This document shows, piece after piece, positions 35,727-43,963 of a DNA stretch of 64,000 nt (position 1 is the stretch's first letter; each line of letters opens with the position of its first letter). The notes under the pieces were generated by a model that was not told the origin of the DNA, did no database searches, and was given only the letters and a program-made list of their open reading frames with translations. Origin of the DNA: Balneolaceae bacterium (GTDB lineage: Bacteria; Bacteroidota; Rhodothermia; Balneolales; Balneolaceae); the NCBI GenBank assembly GCA_007693745.1, contig REDA01000041.1, forward strand, positions 37,903 to 101,902, written 5' to 3'. The translations under genes and the position numbers were made by a program.

Positions 35727-38700
35727 TTAAAATTGCAGTCTGGCACCCAAAGAGAAGGTACGCGGCCGTGGATATTGATAGAAGAAGATATTCTGGGCAT
35801 GAATGTTTCCACCCCATGAAGTTGCTTCCGGATCATGACCTTTGAAATCACTTGAGTGAAGAACAAAGGCATTATCCACACTGGCTGTCACACGAAGGGA
35901 AGCCAGTCCCAGTCTTGATACCACAGAAGGATCAAACGTGTAACCAAGCTGAATCAGGTTTGCACGAAGATACGAACCATCCACGATCCAGTGGCTGTCG
36001 GCCTGTGTATTCTGACCGGCAAGCGGCTGGTGTCGTATTCTCTGGTACATGGTGTTCTGATTGCTCTCAGTCCACGCATTGGTCAGCTGTGTTCTCAGGC
36101 CGTTGGTAAGTGCCATACGGTCTTCGGCAGTATGCAGGAACTGCTGCATGATATCTGCACCAAGAACAAACTGGAAGTCCAGAAGGAAATCAAACTGCTT
36201 GAAGTTCACAGAGTTAATGAAACTACCTGTCCAGTCGGGCAGACCGTTACCGATGATGGTTCTGTCGAGTGAACGTTTTGCTTCACCCGGCAGGAACCCT
36301 CTTGCAGCAGCTTGGGCGGCTTCAGCAGTACTCCATGTTCCCTCACGGATAAATCCGTAGAAGTTACCCACAGGCTCGCCAACACGAAGGATGGTCTGGC
36401 TTCCGGATACCCAGTTCGGGCCAGGGAAGATATCCTCACCACCGGCACCCAAACGCTCAACTCTGTTTCTGTTGTAGTTGAAGTTCAGTGTAGTGGTCCA
36501 GAAGAAATCTCTGGTTCGGATATTCTGGGTGGTAATCTTCATGTCGATACCCTGATTGGATACGGCACCGATGTTATCCAGAATGGTTGTGAATCCGGTA
36601 GTTGCAGGCACGGGACGTGCAAGCAGAAGATCCTTGGTAAACTTGTAGTAGTAGTCCAGTTCAATGTCAATGGCATTGTTGAACATGCTCACTTCTGTAC
36701 CAATGTTAAACTGATAGGTTTTCTCCCACTCAAGTTCCGGGTTTGGAAGACGGGTTGTAAACGAAGTAGATTCCCGTCCACCACCAATCAGTGTCGTTCC
36801 GCCTCCGATAGTGGCAAGTGAGTTGAACACACCGATTTCAGTGTTTCCGGTTACCCCATAGGATGTTCTGAATCTCAGCAGATCGATGAAATCAATATCT
36901 GAGAAGAAGTCCATATTGGAGGCATTCCAGGCAAAACCGGCTGACGGGAAGAATCCGTACTTGCTGTCAGCACCGAATCGTGACGAACCGTCCAGGCGGC
37001 TGGTGAATGTGAATACATAGGTATCCGCCAGCGAGTAGGTGATCCGGTTGAAGTAGGAATTCATCGTCCACTCGAATGCGTTGGAGCTTGGTGAGAAGAG
37101 ACGTGTACCGGCGCCAAAGTTATTGAAGCTGAAGAAATCATCCGGGAATCCTCTTGCCTCCTGGAAGAAGCTTGTGAATCTTCGCTCCTGCCAGCTCGCT
37201 CCGAGCACTGCAGTCAGACGGGAATTTTCGAAATCCTGCTGATAGGTCAGGAAGTTTTCATTCTGCCAGTAGAATACCTGGTTTGAACCATAAGCGGCCC
37301 GGCCATCCGGAAAACCACCGGTGGCAATCAGCGTACGGGTTTCGTATCTGCGCTCTTCATATCTCTCGTTGTTGAGGCCCAACTGGGTTCTGAACTCAAG
37401 ATTTGGTGTGATCTGAACGGCAATGTATGTGTTACCGAACAAATTGTTTCTTTCACGAAGACGAGTGTCTTCCATCAGACGGTGAACAGGGTTTGACTGT
37501 CCTTCCAGTGTGAGTGAACGCGCATGTGTGGAGTTACTGTACATTCCGGCCCTTTCGGTTCCTGCCGGCCAGGTGATCGGGAGGATCGGTGCCATTTCGA
37601 TAATGGTACGCCGTACATCCTGTCCACCACCACCTTCCTCAATGTGATTCTCATCAATTCTTGAATAGGTCATGTTGGTACCCATTCGCAGCCATTCACG
37701 CGGCTGAACGTCGTAGGTAACCTTCACGCTGTAACGGTTCATGTAGTTGTTCAGGAAAATCCCTTCACGCTGTGTCAGGTTCAGCACGGCTCCGATCGAA
37801 GAACGCTCGGTTCCACCCTGAATTCTCAGGTTGTGATCCTGTGAAAACGCTGTTCGTGTTGCGGCATCCTGCCAGTCGGTATCATAGAGTGGATTTCCGC
37901 TTCCGTCAAACAGATCCGGATCCAGTGAGTAGTTGATGGAGGTATCCGTAAAGCCGGGTCTCCAGAGAGGCACGTTTGCCTTTCCAATCCGCTGCACTTC
38001 CATAAACTCCTGAGCGTTCATCACATCCATACGACCCGCCATTCTTCCGAGAGAGAAGTTGTTGTCGTACGTAACATTCACTGCGCCGTCAGTTCCACCT
38101 CTGGTTGTGCTTACGAGGATAACACCGTTTGCACCCCTTGCTCCGTAGATCGCCGTAGCAGAAGCATCTTTCAGAACTTCGATACTGGCTATGTCATTTG
38201 GATTCAGGAACTGAATGCCACCTTCCATCGCTACACCGTCAACAATGTAGAGAGGGTCCGTAGATGCATTAATCGTTCCGGTTCCCCGGATGATCACACG
38301 GTTACTTCCGGATGGAGCACCTGAGTTGGTGAAAATCTGCACACCCGCAACTTTACCACGAAGGCTCTGAAGAGCGTTGAAGGAGGTGGGTGTCAGTTCA
38401 TCAGGTGTAACAATACCCACAGAACCGGTAATTTCAGATCTGCGCTGTACACCGTATCCAACTACAACCAGGTCGTCGAGCATTGCAATATCCTGCTGAA
38501 GCGAGATATTGAATACGGTCTGACTGCCGATGGCAATGGTTTGTGTAACGTAGCCGATATAGGAGACCACGAGTTCCTGGCCGCCTTCCGGAATTCTGAG
38601 CTCAAACATCCCGTCTGAGTCCGTGGCCACACCGGTAGTAGTATTTCGTACCATCACAGTTACACCTACCAGCGGTTCACCCGTGCTGGCATCGGTAACC

Positions 38701-38867
38701 CTTCCGGATACATCTTGATTGAAATCAGCGTCAGAAACGGTAATCTCTGCCTGATCAGCTGTTTTTGCATTATCGCTTGCGGCTGTGGCAGGTACTGCCA
38801 TAACCAGAGCGATAACAAACAGCGGTATCAAGAAAAAAGAAGAATAAGACTGTATTTTCTTGTTCAT
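35727..38867 (-). CDS. SusC/RagA-family TonB-dependent transporter (pair 2)
   Basis: Outer-membrane transporter of 1046 residues. A signal peptide ends near residue 30 (AVPATAAS). An unusual spacer of about 25 residues follows, then a carboxypeptidase-D-like domain (VSGRVTDASTGEPLVGVTVM) at about 55-140, the plug with VDGVAMEGGIQFLNPNDIAS and VLKDASATAIYGARGANGV, and a long barrel ending FSLGARLQF. No STN domain is seen. Three LacI-type operator candidates lie 200-500 bp upstream. It forms a two-gene unit with SusD 2, and the GMC/subunit-3 genes follow beyond a terminator. Confidence 0.96.
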   Translation of the reverse strand: MNKKIQSYSSFFLIPLFVIALVMAVPATAASDNAKTADQAEITVSDADFNQDVSGRVTDASTGEPLVGVTVMVRNTTTGVATDSDGMFELRIPEGGQELVVSYIGYVTQTIAIGSQTVFNISLQQDIAMLDDLVVVGYGVQRRSEITGSVGIVTPDELTPTSFNALQSLRGKVAGVQIFTNSGAPSGSNRVIIRGTGTINASTDPLYIVDGVAMEGGIQFLNPNDIASIEVLKDASATAIYGARGANGVILVSTTRGGTDGAVNVTYDNNFSLGRMAGRMDVMNAQEFMEVQRIGKANVPLWRPGFTDTSINYSLDPDLFDGSGNPLYDTDWQDAATRTAFSQDHNLRIQGGTERSSIGAVLNLTQREGIFLNNYMNRYSVKVTYDVQPREWLRMGTNMTYSRIDENHIEEGGGGQDVRRTIIEMAPILPITWPAGTERAGMYSNSTHARSLTLEGQSNPVHRLMEDTRLRERNNLFGNTYIAVQITPNLEFRTQLGLNNERYEERRYETRTLIATGGFPDGRAAYGSNQVFYWQNENFLTYQQDFENSRLTAVLGASWQERRFTSFFQEARGFPDDFFSFNNFGAGTRLFSPSSNAFEWTMNSYFNRITYSLADTYVFTFTSRLDGSSRFGADSKYGFFPSAGFAWNASNMDFFSDIDFIDLLRFRTSYGVTGNTEIGVFNSLATIGGGTTLIGGGRESTSFTTRLPNPELEWEKTYQFNIGTEVSMFNNAIDIELDYYYKFTKDLLLARPVPATTGFTTILDNIGAVSNQGIDMKITTQNIRTRDFFWTTTLNFNYNRNRVERLGAGGEDIFPGPNWVSGSQTILRVGEPVGNFYGFIREGTWSTAEAAQAAARGFLPGEAKRSLDRTIIGNGLPDWTGSFINSVNFKQFDFLLDFQFVLGADIMQQFLHTAEDRMALTNGLRTQLTNAWTESNQNTMYQRIRHQPLAGQNTQADSHWIVDGSYLRANLIQLGYTFDPSVVSRLGLASLRVTASVDNAFVLHSSDFKGHDPEATSWGGNIHAQNIFFYQYPRPRTFSLGARLQF

Positions 38868-39064
38868 AGAAAATCCACTTTTGTTATGGTTTATGTTAAT
38901 TTTACAACGAATAACGCAGAAATTGGTTTGGTTAGCAAGACAATTTGAGCTGTATGGTACTGCGGATTCTTTAAGTAAGAGATCGCTTTATACAGACCAG
39001 GACTTTTCAACCTTGAGCAACTTGCTGCAGTTATATCCATATCCTACCAAAAAAATAAACGATA

Positions 39065-39078
39065 TGCAAACGTTTTCA
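39065..39078. promoter_or_regulatory. LacI/cre-like operator, site A upstream of SusC 2
   Basis: TGCAAACGTTTTCA, with A before and T after, matches the catabolite-responsive-element consensus WTGNAANCGNWNNCW throughout. It lies about 200 bp upstream of the SusC 2 start. Carbohydrate-responsive repression by a LacI-family protein is inferred from the motif only. Confidence 0.55.
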
Positions 39079-39096
39079 TTCTAAAATTATTTAAAA

Positions 39097-39111
39097 TGTA
39101 AGCGCTTTTCA
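39097..39111. promoter_or_regulatory. LacI/cre-like operator, site B upstream of SusC 2
   Basis: TGTAAGCGCTTTTCA contains the palindromic core AAGCGCTT, shared with the site upstream of SusC 1. Its centre is about 32 bp from that of site A, close to three helical turns, so both sites would face the same side of the DNA. Confidence 0.5.
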
Positions 39112-39360
39112 ATCAGTAAGGCGATCCTGCGAAATGAGATAATTTTATCAGCATGTCAGATTGGTTTACCATACTTTATTCAGTAAAATTTGTTTCATCT
39201 TAAATCACTATCGCAACAATCTGTCATCACCTTATTCAGCTGAGAGATGGAATCATCAAATGAAGCGGGGGCTCTGCTGAACTGTTCCACTCAACACAGC
39301 AACCCGTTTGAGCGATGGGCTGAGTACTTTCCTCTTTTTCCGACACTCTTTATAATACAA

Positions 39361-39375
39361 TCGAAACGTTTTATA
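39361..39375. promoter_or_regulatory. LacI-like operator, site C upstream of SusC 2
   Basis: TCGAAACGTTTTATA contains the palindromic core AAACGTTT, like site A. It lies nearly 300 bp further upstream, a distance at which looping with sites A/B is possible. It is only 50 bp before repeat copy 3. Confidence 0.35.
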
Positions 39376-39424
39376 TACTTTGATCGATTTTAAAACTTCC
39401 TGTTATTAAATTGTGATTTCATCA

Positions 39425-39566
39425 GGGGGCTTTGAAAAACCAGGAGTTTTACTCAGGATCAAGGCGTAAGTAAATTTAAAAACCGCAGCCTGTTTGCCAG
39501 CCGTGAGGATTTTAAAGTTGCGACAACACAGATATTGGGCAGAAGAACAGTTTTTCAAAGCCCCCC
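39425..39566 (+). repeat. Inverted-end dispersed repeat, copy 3
   Basis: The best-preserved copy (142 bp): GGGGGCTTTGAAAAACC at the left end and GTTTTTCAAAGCCCCCC at the right end form an inverted repeat of about 16 bp. The internal sequence is nearly identical to copy 2 (31370-31509). It lies directly upstream of the glycosyltransferase gene, which copy 4 flanks on the other side in the same orientation. Confidence 0.9.
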
Positions 39567-39587
39567 ATTAACAATCCGGAATCCTCT

Positions 39588-40646
39588 GTGAATCAGAATA
39601 AGCCCTCCGTATCCATCATTATCCTCACCAGCAACGGACTGCCTTTGCTGAAGCGATACCTGCCTTTCGTGAACCTGACCAACTACCCTGAACTGGAAAT
39701 CCTTATTGCGGATAATGGTTCGAATGACGGAACGCAGGAGTGGGTATCCCTCCATTATCCCCACGTTCGATTTCTCAGACTCGGGCGAAATTACGGATAT
39801 GCAGAGGGAAACAATCTGGCTGCCCGGTCCGCTTCCGGAGAGATTCTTCTCTTTTTGAATAATGATGCGAAACCTGAAGACCCTGACTGGCTTTCTCCGG
39901 TCAGTGAACTCTTTGCATCGAATGATGCGGATATTGTGCAACCCAAGATGCTTTCTGTACCGAATCCCGGGCATTTTGACTATGCCGGAGCAGCCGGGGG
40001 TTTTTTGGACTGGCTGGGCTACCCCTTCTGCAGAGGACGGATTTTTGACTCTGTTGAGAAAGATTCCGGACAGTATGACAAGCAGGTTACCCCGGTCTTC
40101 TGGGCTTCAGGGGCAGCTTTTGCCATTCGTAAAGATCTTTTCCTGGAGTTGGAAGGCTTCGATACACTCTTCCGGTTTCACATGGAAGAGATCGACCTCT
40201 GCTGGCGTGCCCTCAGGCTGGGAAAACGGATACTGTTTCAACCGAAAAGTGTAGTTCTGCATCAGGGTGGTGGTTCACTCAGAACTGAATCACCGGATAA
40301 AACTTTTTTTAACTACCGTAACAGTTTACTCATGCTGGTAAAAAATCTGGAGAGGTATCTTTTCCCGAAACTCTTCCTGAGGCTTCTTCTGGATGGGGTT
40401 TCCGGAATTCGTTTCCTGATTCAGGGCAGACCCCTGCATACGGTTGCCGTGATCAGGGCCCACTTTTCATTTTACGCCTCCCTGAAGCAGGTACTCCGCT
40501 ATCGAACGGACGACAGACACCGGGCGAATGCTGAAATCCCAAAGCAACTTGTTCTTCCCAGGCTGATTATCCTGCAGCGGTTTCTCTACGGAAAAAAGGT
40601 ATTCTCCGAAGTCGAGAGTTTATTTGTCAATGGAAGGGGGCAGTGA
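39588..40646 (+). CDS. Family 2 glycosyltransferase (rhamnosyltransferase-like)
   Basis: Cytoplasmic GT-A fold glycosyltransferase of 352 residues. The N-terminal nucleotide-sugar domain has SVSIIILTSNGLPLL (8-22), ILIADNGSNDGTQEW with the ADNGS motif, and a DxD-equivalent LNNDAKPED (D93). FRFHMEEIDLCWRALRLGKR near 200 is the GT2 acceptor ED motif. Overall it resembles WbbL-type rhamnosyltransferases of surface polysaccharide synthesis. The start is GTG at 39588, 21 bp after repeat copy 3. The last three residues (RGQ) and the TGA stop lie inside repeat copy 4, so the original C-terminus may have been replaced. It stands alone, with no other polysaccharide genes nearby. Confidence 0.9.
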   Translation: MNQNKPSVSIIILTSNGLPLLKRYLPFVNLTNYPELEILIADNGSNDGTQEWVSLHYPHVRFLRLGRNYGYAEGNNLAARSASGEILLFLNNDAKPEDPDWLSPVSELFASNDADIVQPKMLSVPNPGHFDYAGAAGGFLDWLGYPFCRGRIFDSVEKDSGQYDKQVTPVFWASGAAFAIRKDLFLELEGFDTLFRFHMEEIDLCWRALRLGKRILFQPKSVVLHQGGGSLRTESPDKTFFNYRNSLLMLVKNLERYLFPKLFLRLLLDGVSGIRFLIQGRPLHTVAVIRAHFSFYASLKQVLRYRTDDRHRANAEIPKQLVLPRLIILQRFLYGKKVFSEVESLFVNGRGQ

Positions 40647-40773
40647 AAAACCAGGGATTTTTTCATGATCCGGGCGAAAGCAAAAATATTACTGCCGCCT
40701 GTTTGCGATATGTGAGGATTTTAACGGAGCGACAACGAAGCTATTGAGCAAAGGAACTCTATTTAAAAGTCCC
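40636..40773 (+). repeat. Inverted-end dispersed repeat, copy 4
   Basis: A diverged 138-bp copy starting GGGGGCAGTGAAAAACC and ending ATTTAAAAGTCCC. It keeps the GCCTGTTTGCGATA, GTGAGGATTTTAA and GCGACAACGAAG blocks. It overlaps the end of the glycosyltransferase gene by 11 bp and supplies its stop codon (40644-40646). TCAAT occurs within a few bases of both ends. Confidence 0.85.
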
Positions 40774-40896
40774 TCAATTAAGACTGGTTCTGAACAGATT
40801 GTCAGGATTTTCTCCGCAGTGAACGCTAACTTCGTGATCCGGGTTTTATCACTGTCATTATGGTCTCAGCCAAATATGAGACTGTTCTTTAGGGAT

Positions 40897-40926
40897 AAAG
40901 CCCGGGATGAAAATTCCGGGCTTTTT
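40897..40926 (+). terminator. Terminator-like hairpin directly before crtY
   Basis: AAAGCCCGG/CCGGGCTTT with an A-rich loop and a run of T ends one base before the ATG at 40928. It has the form of an intrinsic terminator. Since it is immediately upstream of crtY-blh, it may end an upstream transcript or act as an attenuator or start-site occluder for crtY. Confidence 0.7.
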
Positions 40927-40927
40927 A

Positions 40928-42115
40928 ATGGATCGGCCAATGAATCAACAACACTACGACATCATCATTGCTGGAGCCGGAGCAGCCGGTCTTACACTTC
41001 TGTACTACCTCTTAAAGTCGAGACTCCACTCCCAAATATCTGTTCTGCTGATTGATCAGTCCCTGCAGCCGGATCCGTCAAAAACCTGGTGTTTCTGGGA
41101 TCACAGCAGTTTTGATATCCCGGAAATCATCTACCACTCCTGGAATCATCTTACGGTATCGGCGCTTGGGGAAAGCTATTCAGAAGACCTTTTAATGAAT
41201 AAGTATCACTGCATCCGCAGTATCGACTACTCGGGTATGATTCTCCAGGAGGCTCGGAAATCTGAATCGGTGACTCTGCTGAAAGCTGAAATCCGTGGGT
41301 TCGCATCCGCCGGCAGCGGAGCCACCGTCGAAACATCTGAGGGAACATTCAGTGCAGGCATGATCTTTCAAAGTGCATTGAAACCTTCCGATTTTTCAAC
41401 TTCCAAAGTGGACGTATCTCTCCTTCAGCATTTTGTGGGATGGGAAATTGAGTGCAGGGAAGATCTCTTCGACCCGAATAAAGCCATATTAATGGACTTT
41501 GATATTGAACAGCTCAATGGCGTTACCTTTATGTACCTTCTGCCTTTCAGTGAACGCTCTGCCCTTATTGAACACACCCTGTTTTCAGCGGAAATTCTTG
41601 ATCAGGAACAGTATGAAGAGGCCATCCGCGACTATCTTTCAAAGAGATTCCACCTGACACCGGGTTCCTATTTTATACGGCGAAAGGAGTTTGGTGCCAT
41701 TCCTATGGAAGACCGAGTTTACAGCTCTTTCTACTGCCCCAACGTGATGAATCTTGGAATTGTTGGAGGTCTCGCAAAACCGACAACCGGTTATACCTTC
41801 AAACGGATTCACAACCGCTGCAAATCGATTGTAAGGCATCTGGAGGAGGGTAAAATGCCTGAGGAAAAAAGAGAGTCACAGTACCGCTTCCGCGTCTATG
41901 ATATGATGCTGCTGAGTATTCTGAAGAATGAGACAAAGAACTCGATACAGATTTTTCATGATCTATTTGAAAAGAATTCCTTTGACCGGATTCTTGATTT
42001 CCTGGATGAAAAGACGACAATCCCCCAGGAGCTCTCCATCTTTTCTTCGCTTCCCTACCTGCCATTCTTTCGCTCTATTTACCGAATGAAACACAGAATT
42101 TTTACCGGCGCCTGA
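40928..42115 (+). CDS. crtY: Lycopene beta-cyclase
   Basis: Flavoprotein that cyclises both ends of lycopene to give beta-carotene. The Rossmann motif YDIIIAGAGAAGLTLLYYLL is followed by the family signature KTWCFWD near 50 and by GGLAKPTTGYTFKRI near 285-300, where the cyclase-specific G-G-x-x-x-PTTGY motif lies. The length of about 395 residues is normal. Starts are possible at 40907, 40928 and 40940; 40907 falls inside the terminator-like hairpin, so 40928 is used, and 40940 would remove four residues. Blh follows 2 bp after the stop, so the two are co-translated. crtI is 25 kb away. Confidence 0.93.
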   Translation: MDRPMNQQHYDIIIAGAGAAGLTLLYYLLKSRLHSQISVLLIDQSLQPDPSKTWCFWDHSSFDIPEIIYHSWNHLTVSALGESYSEDLLMNKYHCIRSIDYSGMILQEARKSESVTLLKAEIRGFASAGSGATVETSEGTFSAGMIFQSALKPSDFSTSKVDVSLLQHFVGWEIECREDLFDPNKAILMDFDIEQLNGVTFMYLLPFSERSALIEHTLFSAEILDQEQYEEAIRDYLSKRFHLTPGSYFIRRKEFGAIPMEDRVYSSFYCPNVMNLGIVGGLAKPTTGYTFKRIHNRCKSIVRHLEEGKMPEEKRESQYRFRVYDMMLLSILKNETKNSIQIFHDLFEKNSFDRILDFLDEKTTIPQELSIFSSLPYLPFFRSIYRMKHRIFTGA

Positions 42116-42117
42116 TT

Positions 42118-43047
42118 ATGTACAGAGCCTCATCATCTTTCATCTGTCTGATTTTTGGTATATCACTGCCTCTGATTTTTCTCAATCTCTTTACCGACAG
42201 CTTCTCCTCCGCAGCAGGTGTTTTTTTACTGCTTGCCTCAGTTTTTCTGATCGGTATCCCCCACGGTGCCATTGATCACGTGATCTCATCACAGCTTTTC
42301 GGCACCGGTAAAACCCTCTCCGGTCATCTTCTTTTCTATTCTTCGTATCTGATGATTATGCTGATACTCGGTCTGATATGGATTTTTACACCGATTACAG
42401 GGATGATCATTTTTCTTCTGATCTCTATTTACCATTTTGGGCAGGCAGATATGGAAGAGTTTCTCATCTCTGATCACGCTGCCCCTTTCTGGTACACATT
42501 CAGAGGAAGTATGATTATTCTTCTTATTATTTTTTCGGATACAGCGATTACCTACCCGATACTGACCACTGCAATGCATCTTGATCCGGTTTCATTTGCA
42601 AACCTGATGCCCCATCCTTCTCTCCTGATTGCAGCAGTGCTCACGGCTTACTCTGCCGGTTTCCTTTTTCTCTTCCTTAAAGGCCGTCTGCGCGCTCCCC
42701 TGTTTTTTTTAACCGAGAGCAGTGTGCTGATTCTGTTACTTCTGCTCACCGGACCGCTGACCGGTTTTGCCGCCTACTTTGCAGTATGGCATTCGGCAGG
42801 TCATATTCATGAGATGCGTAATTTCCTGAAGAGTAAGGGAGAGAAGATCACTTTAACCGGCTTTTACAGAAAAGCTGCCCCTTTTACCGTCATTTCACTA
42901 TTCGGGCTCTTTCTTCTGGTTCTGCTGCAAAATGCTTTTTCGGTTCAGGATCAATTCCTTACTCTGATGTTTATTCTGATCAGCGTTCTCACTTTACCCC
43001 ATATGCTGATTGTAGACAGAATGTATGCTGCCGGCAGGAGCTCATGA
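42118..43047 (+). CDS. blh: Brp/Blh-family beta-carotene 15,15'-dioxygenase
   Basis: Membrane enzyme that cleaves beta-carotene into two retinal molecules. The 309-residue protein is almost entirely hydrophobic, with about eight membrane segments. The family's four iron-ligand histidines appear at H49 (IPHGAIDH), H106 (YHFGQADMEEF), H225 and H229 (AVWHSAGHIHEM); the spacings of 57 and 4 residues match the characterised marine Blh (H21, H78, H188, H192). It is 2 bp downstream of crtY, giving a lycopene-to-retinal module. Retinal implies a microbial rhodopsin, which is not in the window. It converges on the PIG-L gene with a 10-bp gap. Confidence 0.95.
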   Translation: MYRASSSFICLIFGISLPLIFLNLFTDSFSSAAGVFLLLASVFLIGIPHGAIDHVISSQLFGTGKTLSGHLLFYSSYLMIMLILGLIWIFTPITGMIIFLLISIYHFGQADMEEFLISDHAAPFWYTFRGSMIILLIIFSDTAITYPILTTAMHLDPVSFANLMPHPSLLIAAVLTAYSAGFLFLFLKGRLRAPLFFLTESSVLILLLLLTGPLTGFAAYFAVWHSAGHIHEMRNFLKSKGEKITLTGFYRKAAPFTVISLFGLFLLVLLQNAFSVQDQFLTLMFILISVLTLPHMLIVDRMYAAGRSS

Positions 43048-43057
43048 AACGATTGGC

Positions 43058-43768
43058 TCAGGGTAGCTGATCGGCTATTGAGTTCAGTGACTTTCCCGGT
43101 TTTTCACCGAAAAATTCAAAAGGAACTCTTGGTGTGGTAACCTCCCGTACCCTGCTCTGTTCGATGATTTCCGTGTAGGTCTCATAACAGTCCAGAGCCT
43201 GATGGAAGAGGCCCATATCTTCTTCACTGCACTCCTCTATCCATGCGATCTCTTCGGGTTTTGAAATTTCAAGCCTGAATTTACCATCCATGAATACCTC
43301 CCCCATCCGTGTAAAGAAGGCAAGCCTGCGCGGATGAAACCCATTCTCTGTTTTCATCTTGCAAAATACCCGCTTTACCACGGCGTGGGTGACCAGGTGA
43401 TCATGAAAACCGCTGATGCCATGAACGGCGTAGGTAATCAGAATATCGGGTTTCGTTTTCCTGATTTCACTTTCAACGATCTCTTCGATCTCCATTGGAT
43501 TCATCCACTTCAGCTCTCCGTCAGGCAGATTTAAAACCTTCAGCCCGGCCAGACCCAGGCACTTCTCAACACAGAGCATCTCCCGGAACCTGACTTCACC
43601 CATCTCATCTTTTGTGAGTCCCAGCCTAAGACGCTGCCTGGTCGCCTCACCCCTGGTCAGTGTGAGCAGAAATACTTCATGCCCCTGCCTGATCTGTGCA
43701 GAAATAGCAGGTGCGGGACCAAATGACTCATCATCAGGATGGGGAAATATGTATAGTATTTTAGCCAT
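43058..43768 (-). CDS. PIG-L family deacetylase
   Basis: Zinc-dependent N-acetylglucosaminyl deacetylase-like protein (LmbE/PIG-L family) of 236 residues. The metal motif is HPDDE at residues 10-14, followed by FLLTLTRGEATRQR. A second metal histidine lies in the GFHDHLVTHAV segment near 120. Family members deacetylate GlcNAc-containing lipids, mycothiol or bacillithiol precursors, or other N-acyl sugars; which applies here is not determinable. The RGEA-TRQR segment is unlike the typical BshB1 AAHPDD start, so a bacillithiol role is not favoured. It is on the minus strand downstream of nrdJ, separated from it by a hairpin. Confidence 0.88.
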   Translation of the reverse strand: MAKILYIFPHPDDESFGPAPAISAQIRQGHEVFLLTLTRGEATRQRLRLGLTKDEMGEVRFREMLCVEKCLGLAGLKVLNLPDGELKWMNPMEIEEIVESEIRKTKPDILITYAVHGISGFHDHLVTHAVVKRVFCKMKTENGFHPRRLAFFTRMGEVFMDGKFRLEISKPEEIAWIEECSEEDMGLFHQALDCYETYTEIIEQSRVREVTTPRVPFEFFGEKPGKSLNSIADQLP

Positions 43769-43909
43769 GTCTGCTCTTACTATATCCTTATGAGGGTATA
43801 CCTTTATTGGTGCTCAGGAAAATTCAGGGAAGCGGTACGATCTGCGGATATTCTCTTTGAGCCCGCAAAAAGGCAGGTGACCCGCTCCACAGGCACGCAC
43901 CGGAAAAGC

Positions 43910-43940
43910 AGCCCGGCCGGAGTTCATTCCGCCGGGCTTT
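43910..43940 (-). terminator. GC-rich stem-loop downstream of nrdJ
   Basis: AGCCCGGC/GCCGGGCT forms an 8-bp stem across a 13-nt loop, with a short T run on the plus-strand side and an A/T-poor minus-strand tail. It lies 24 bp beyond the nrdJ stop and probably ends that transcript. Confidence 0.6.
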
Positions 43941-43963
43941 CGATCAGGTCAATCTGCGATCGG

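Larger units (their letters stand above)
38868..39587 (+). other. 720-bp intergenic region with operator sites and repeat copy 3
   Basis: Between SusC 2 (minus) and the glycosyltransferase gene (plus). It holds LacI-type sites at 39065-39078, 39097-39111 and 39361-39375, AT-rich DNA, and repeat copy 3 (39425-39566), which ends 21 bp before the glycosyltransferase GTG start. No protein-coding frame is convincing. Confidence 0.6.

Noticed and set aside
43769..43963. A possible cobalamin riboswitch near nrdJ or the PIG-L gene
   Set aside because: The conserved B12-box pattern is not present, and the region is downstream, not upstream, of nrdJ.
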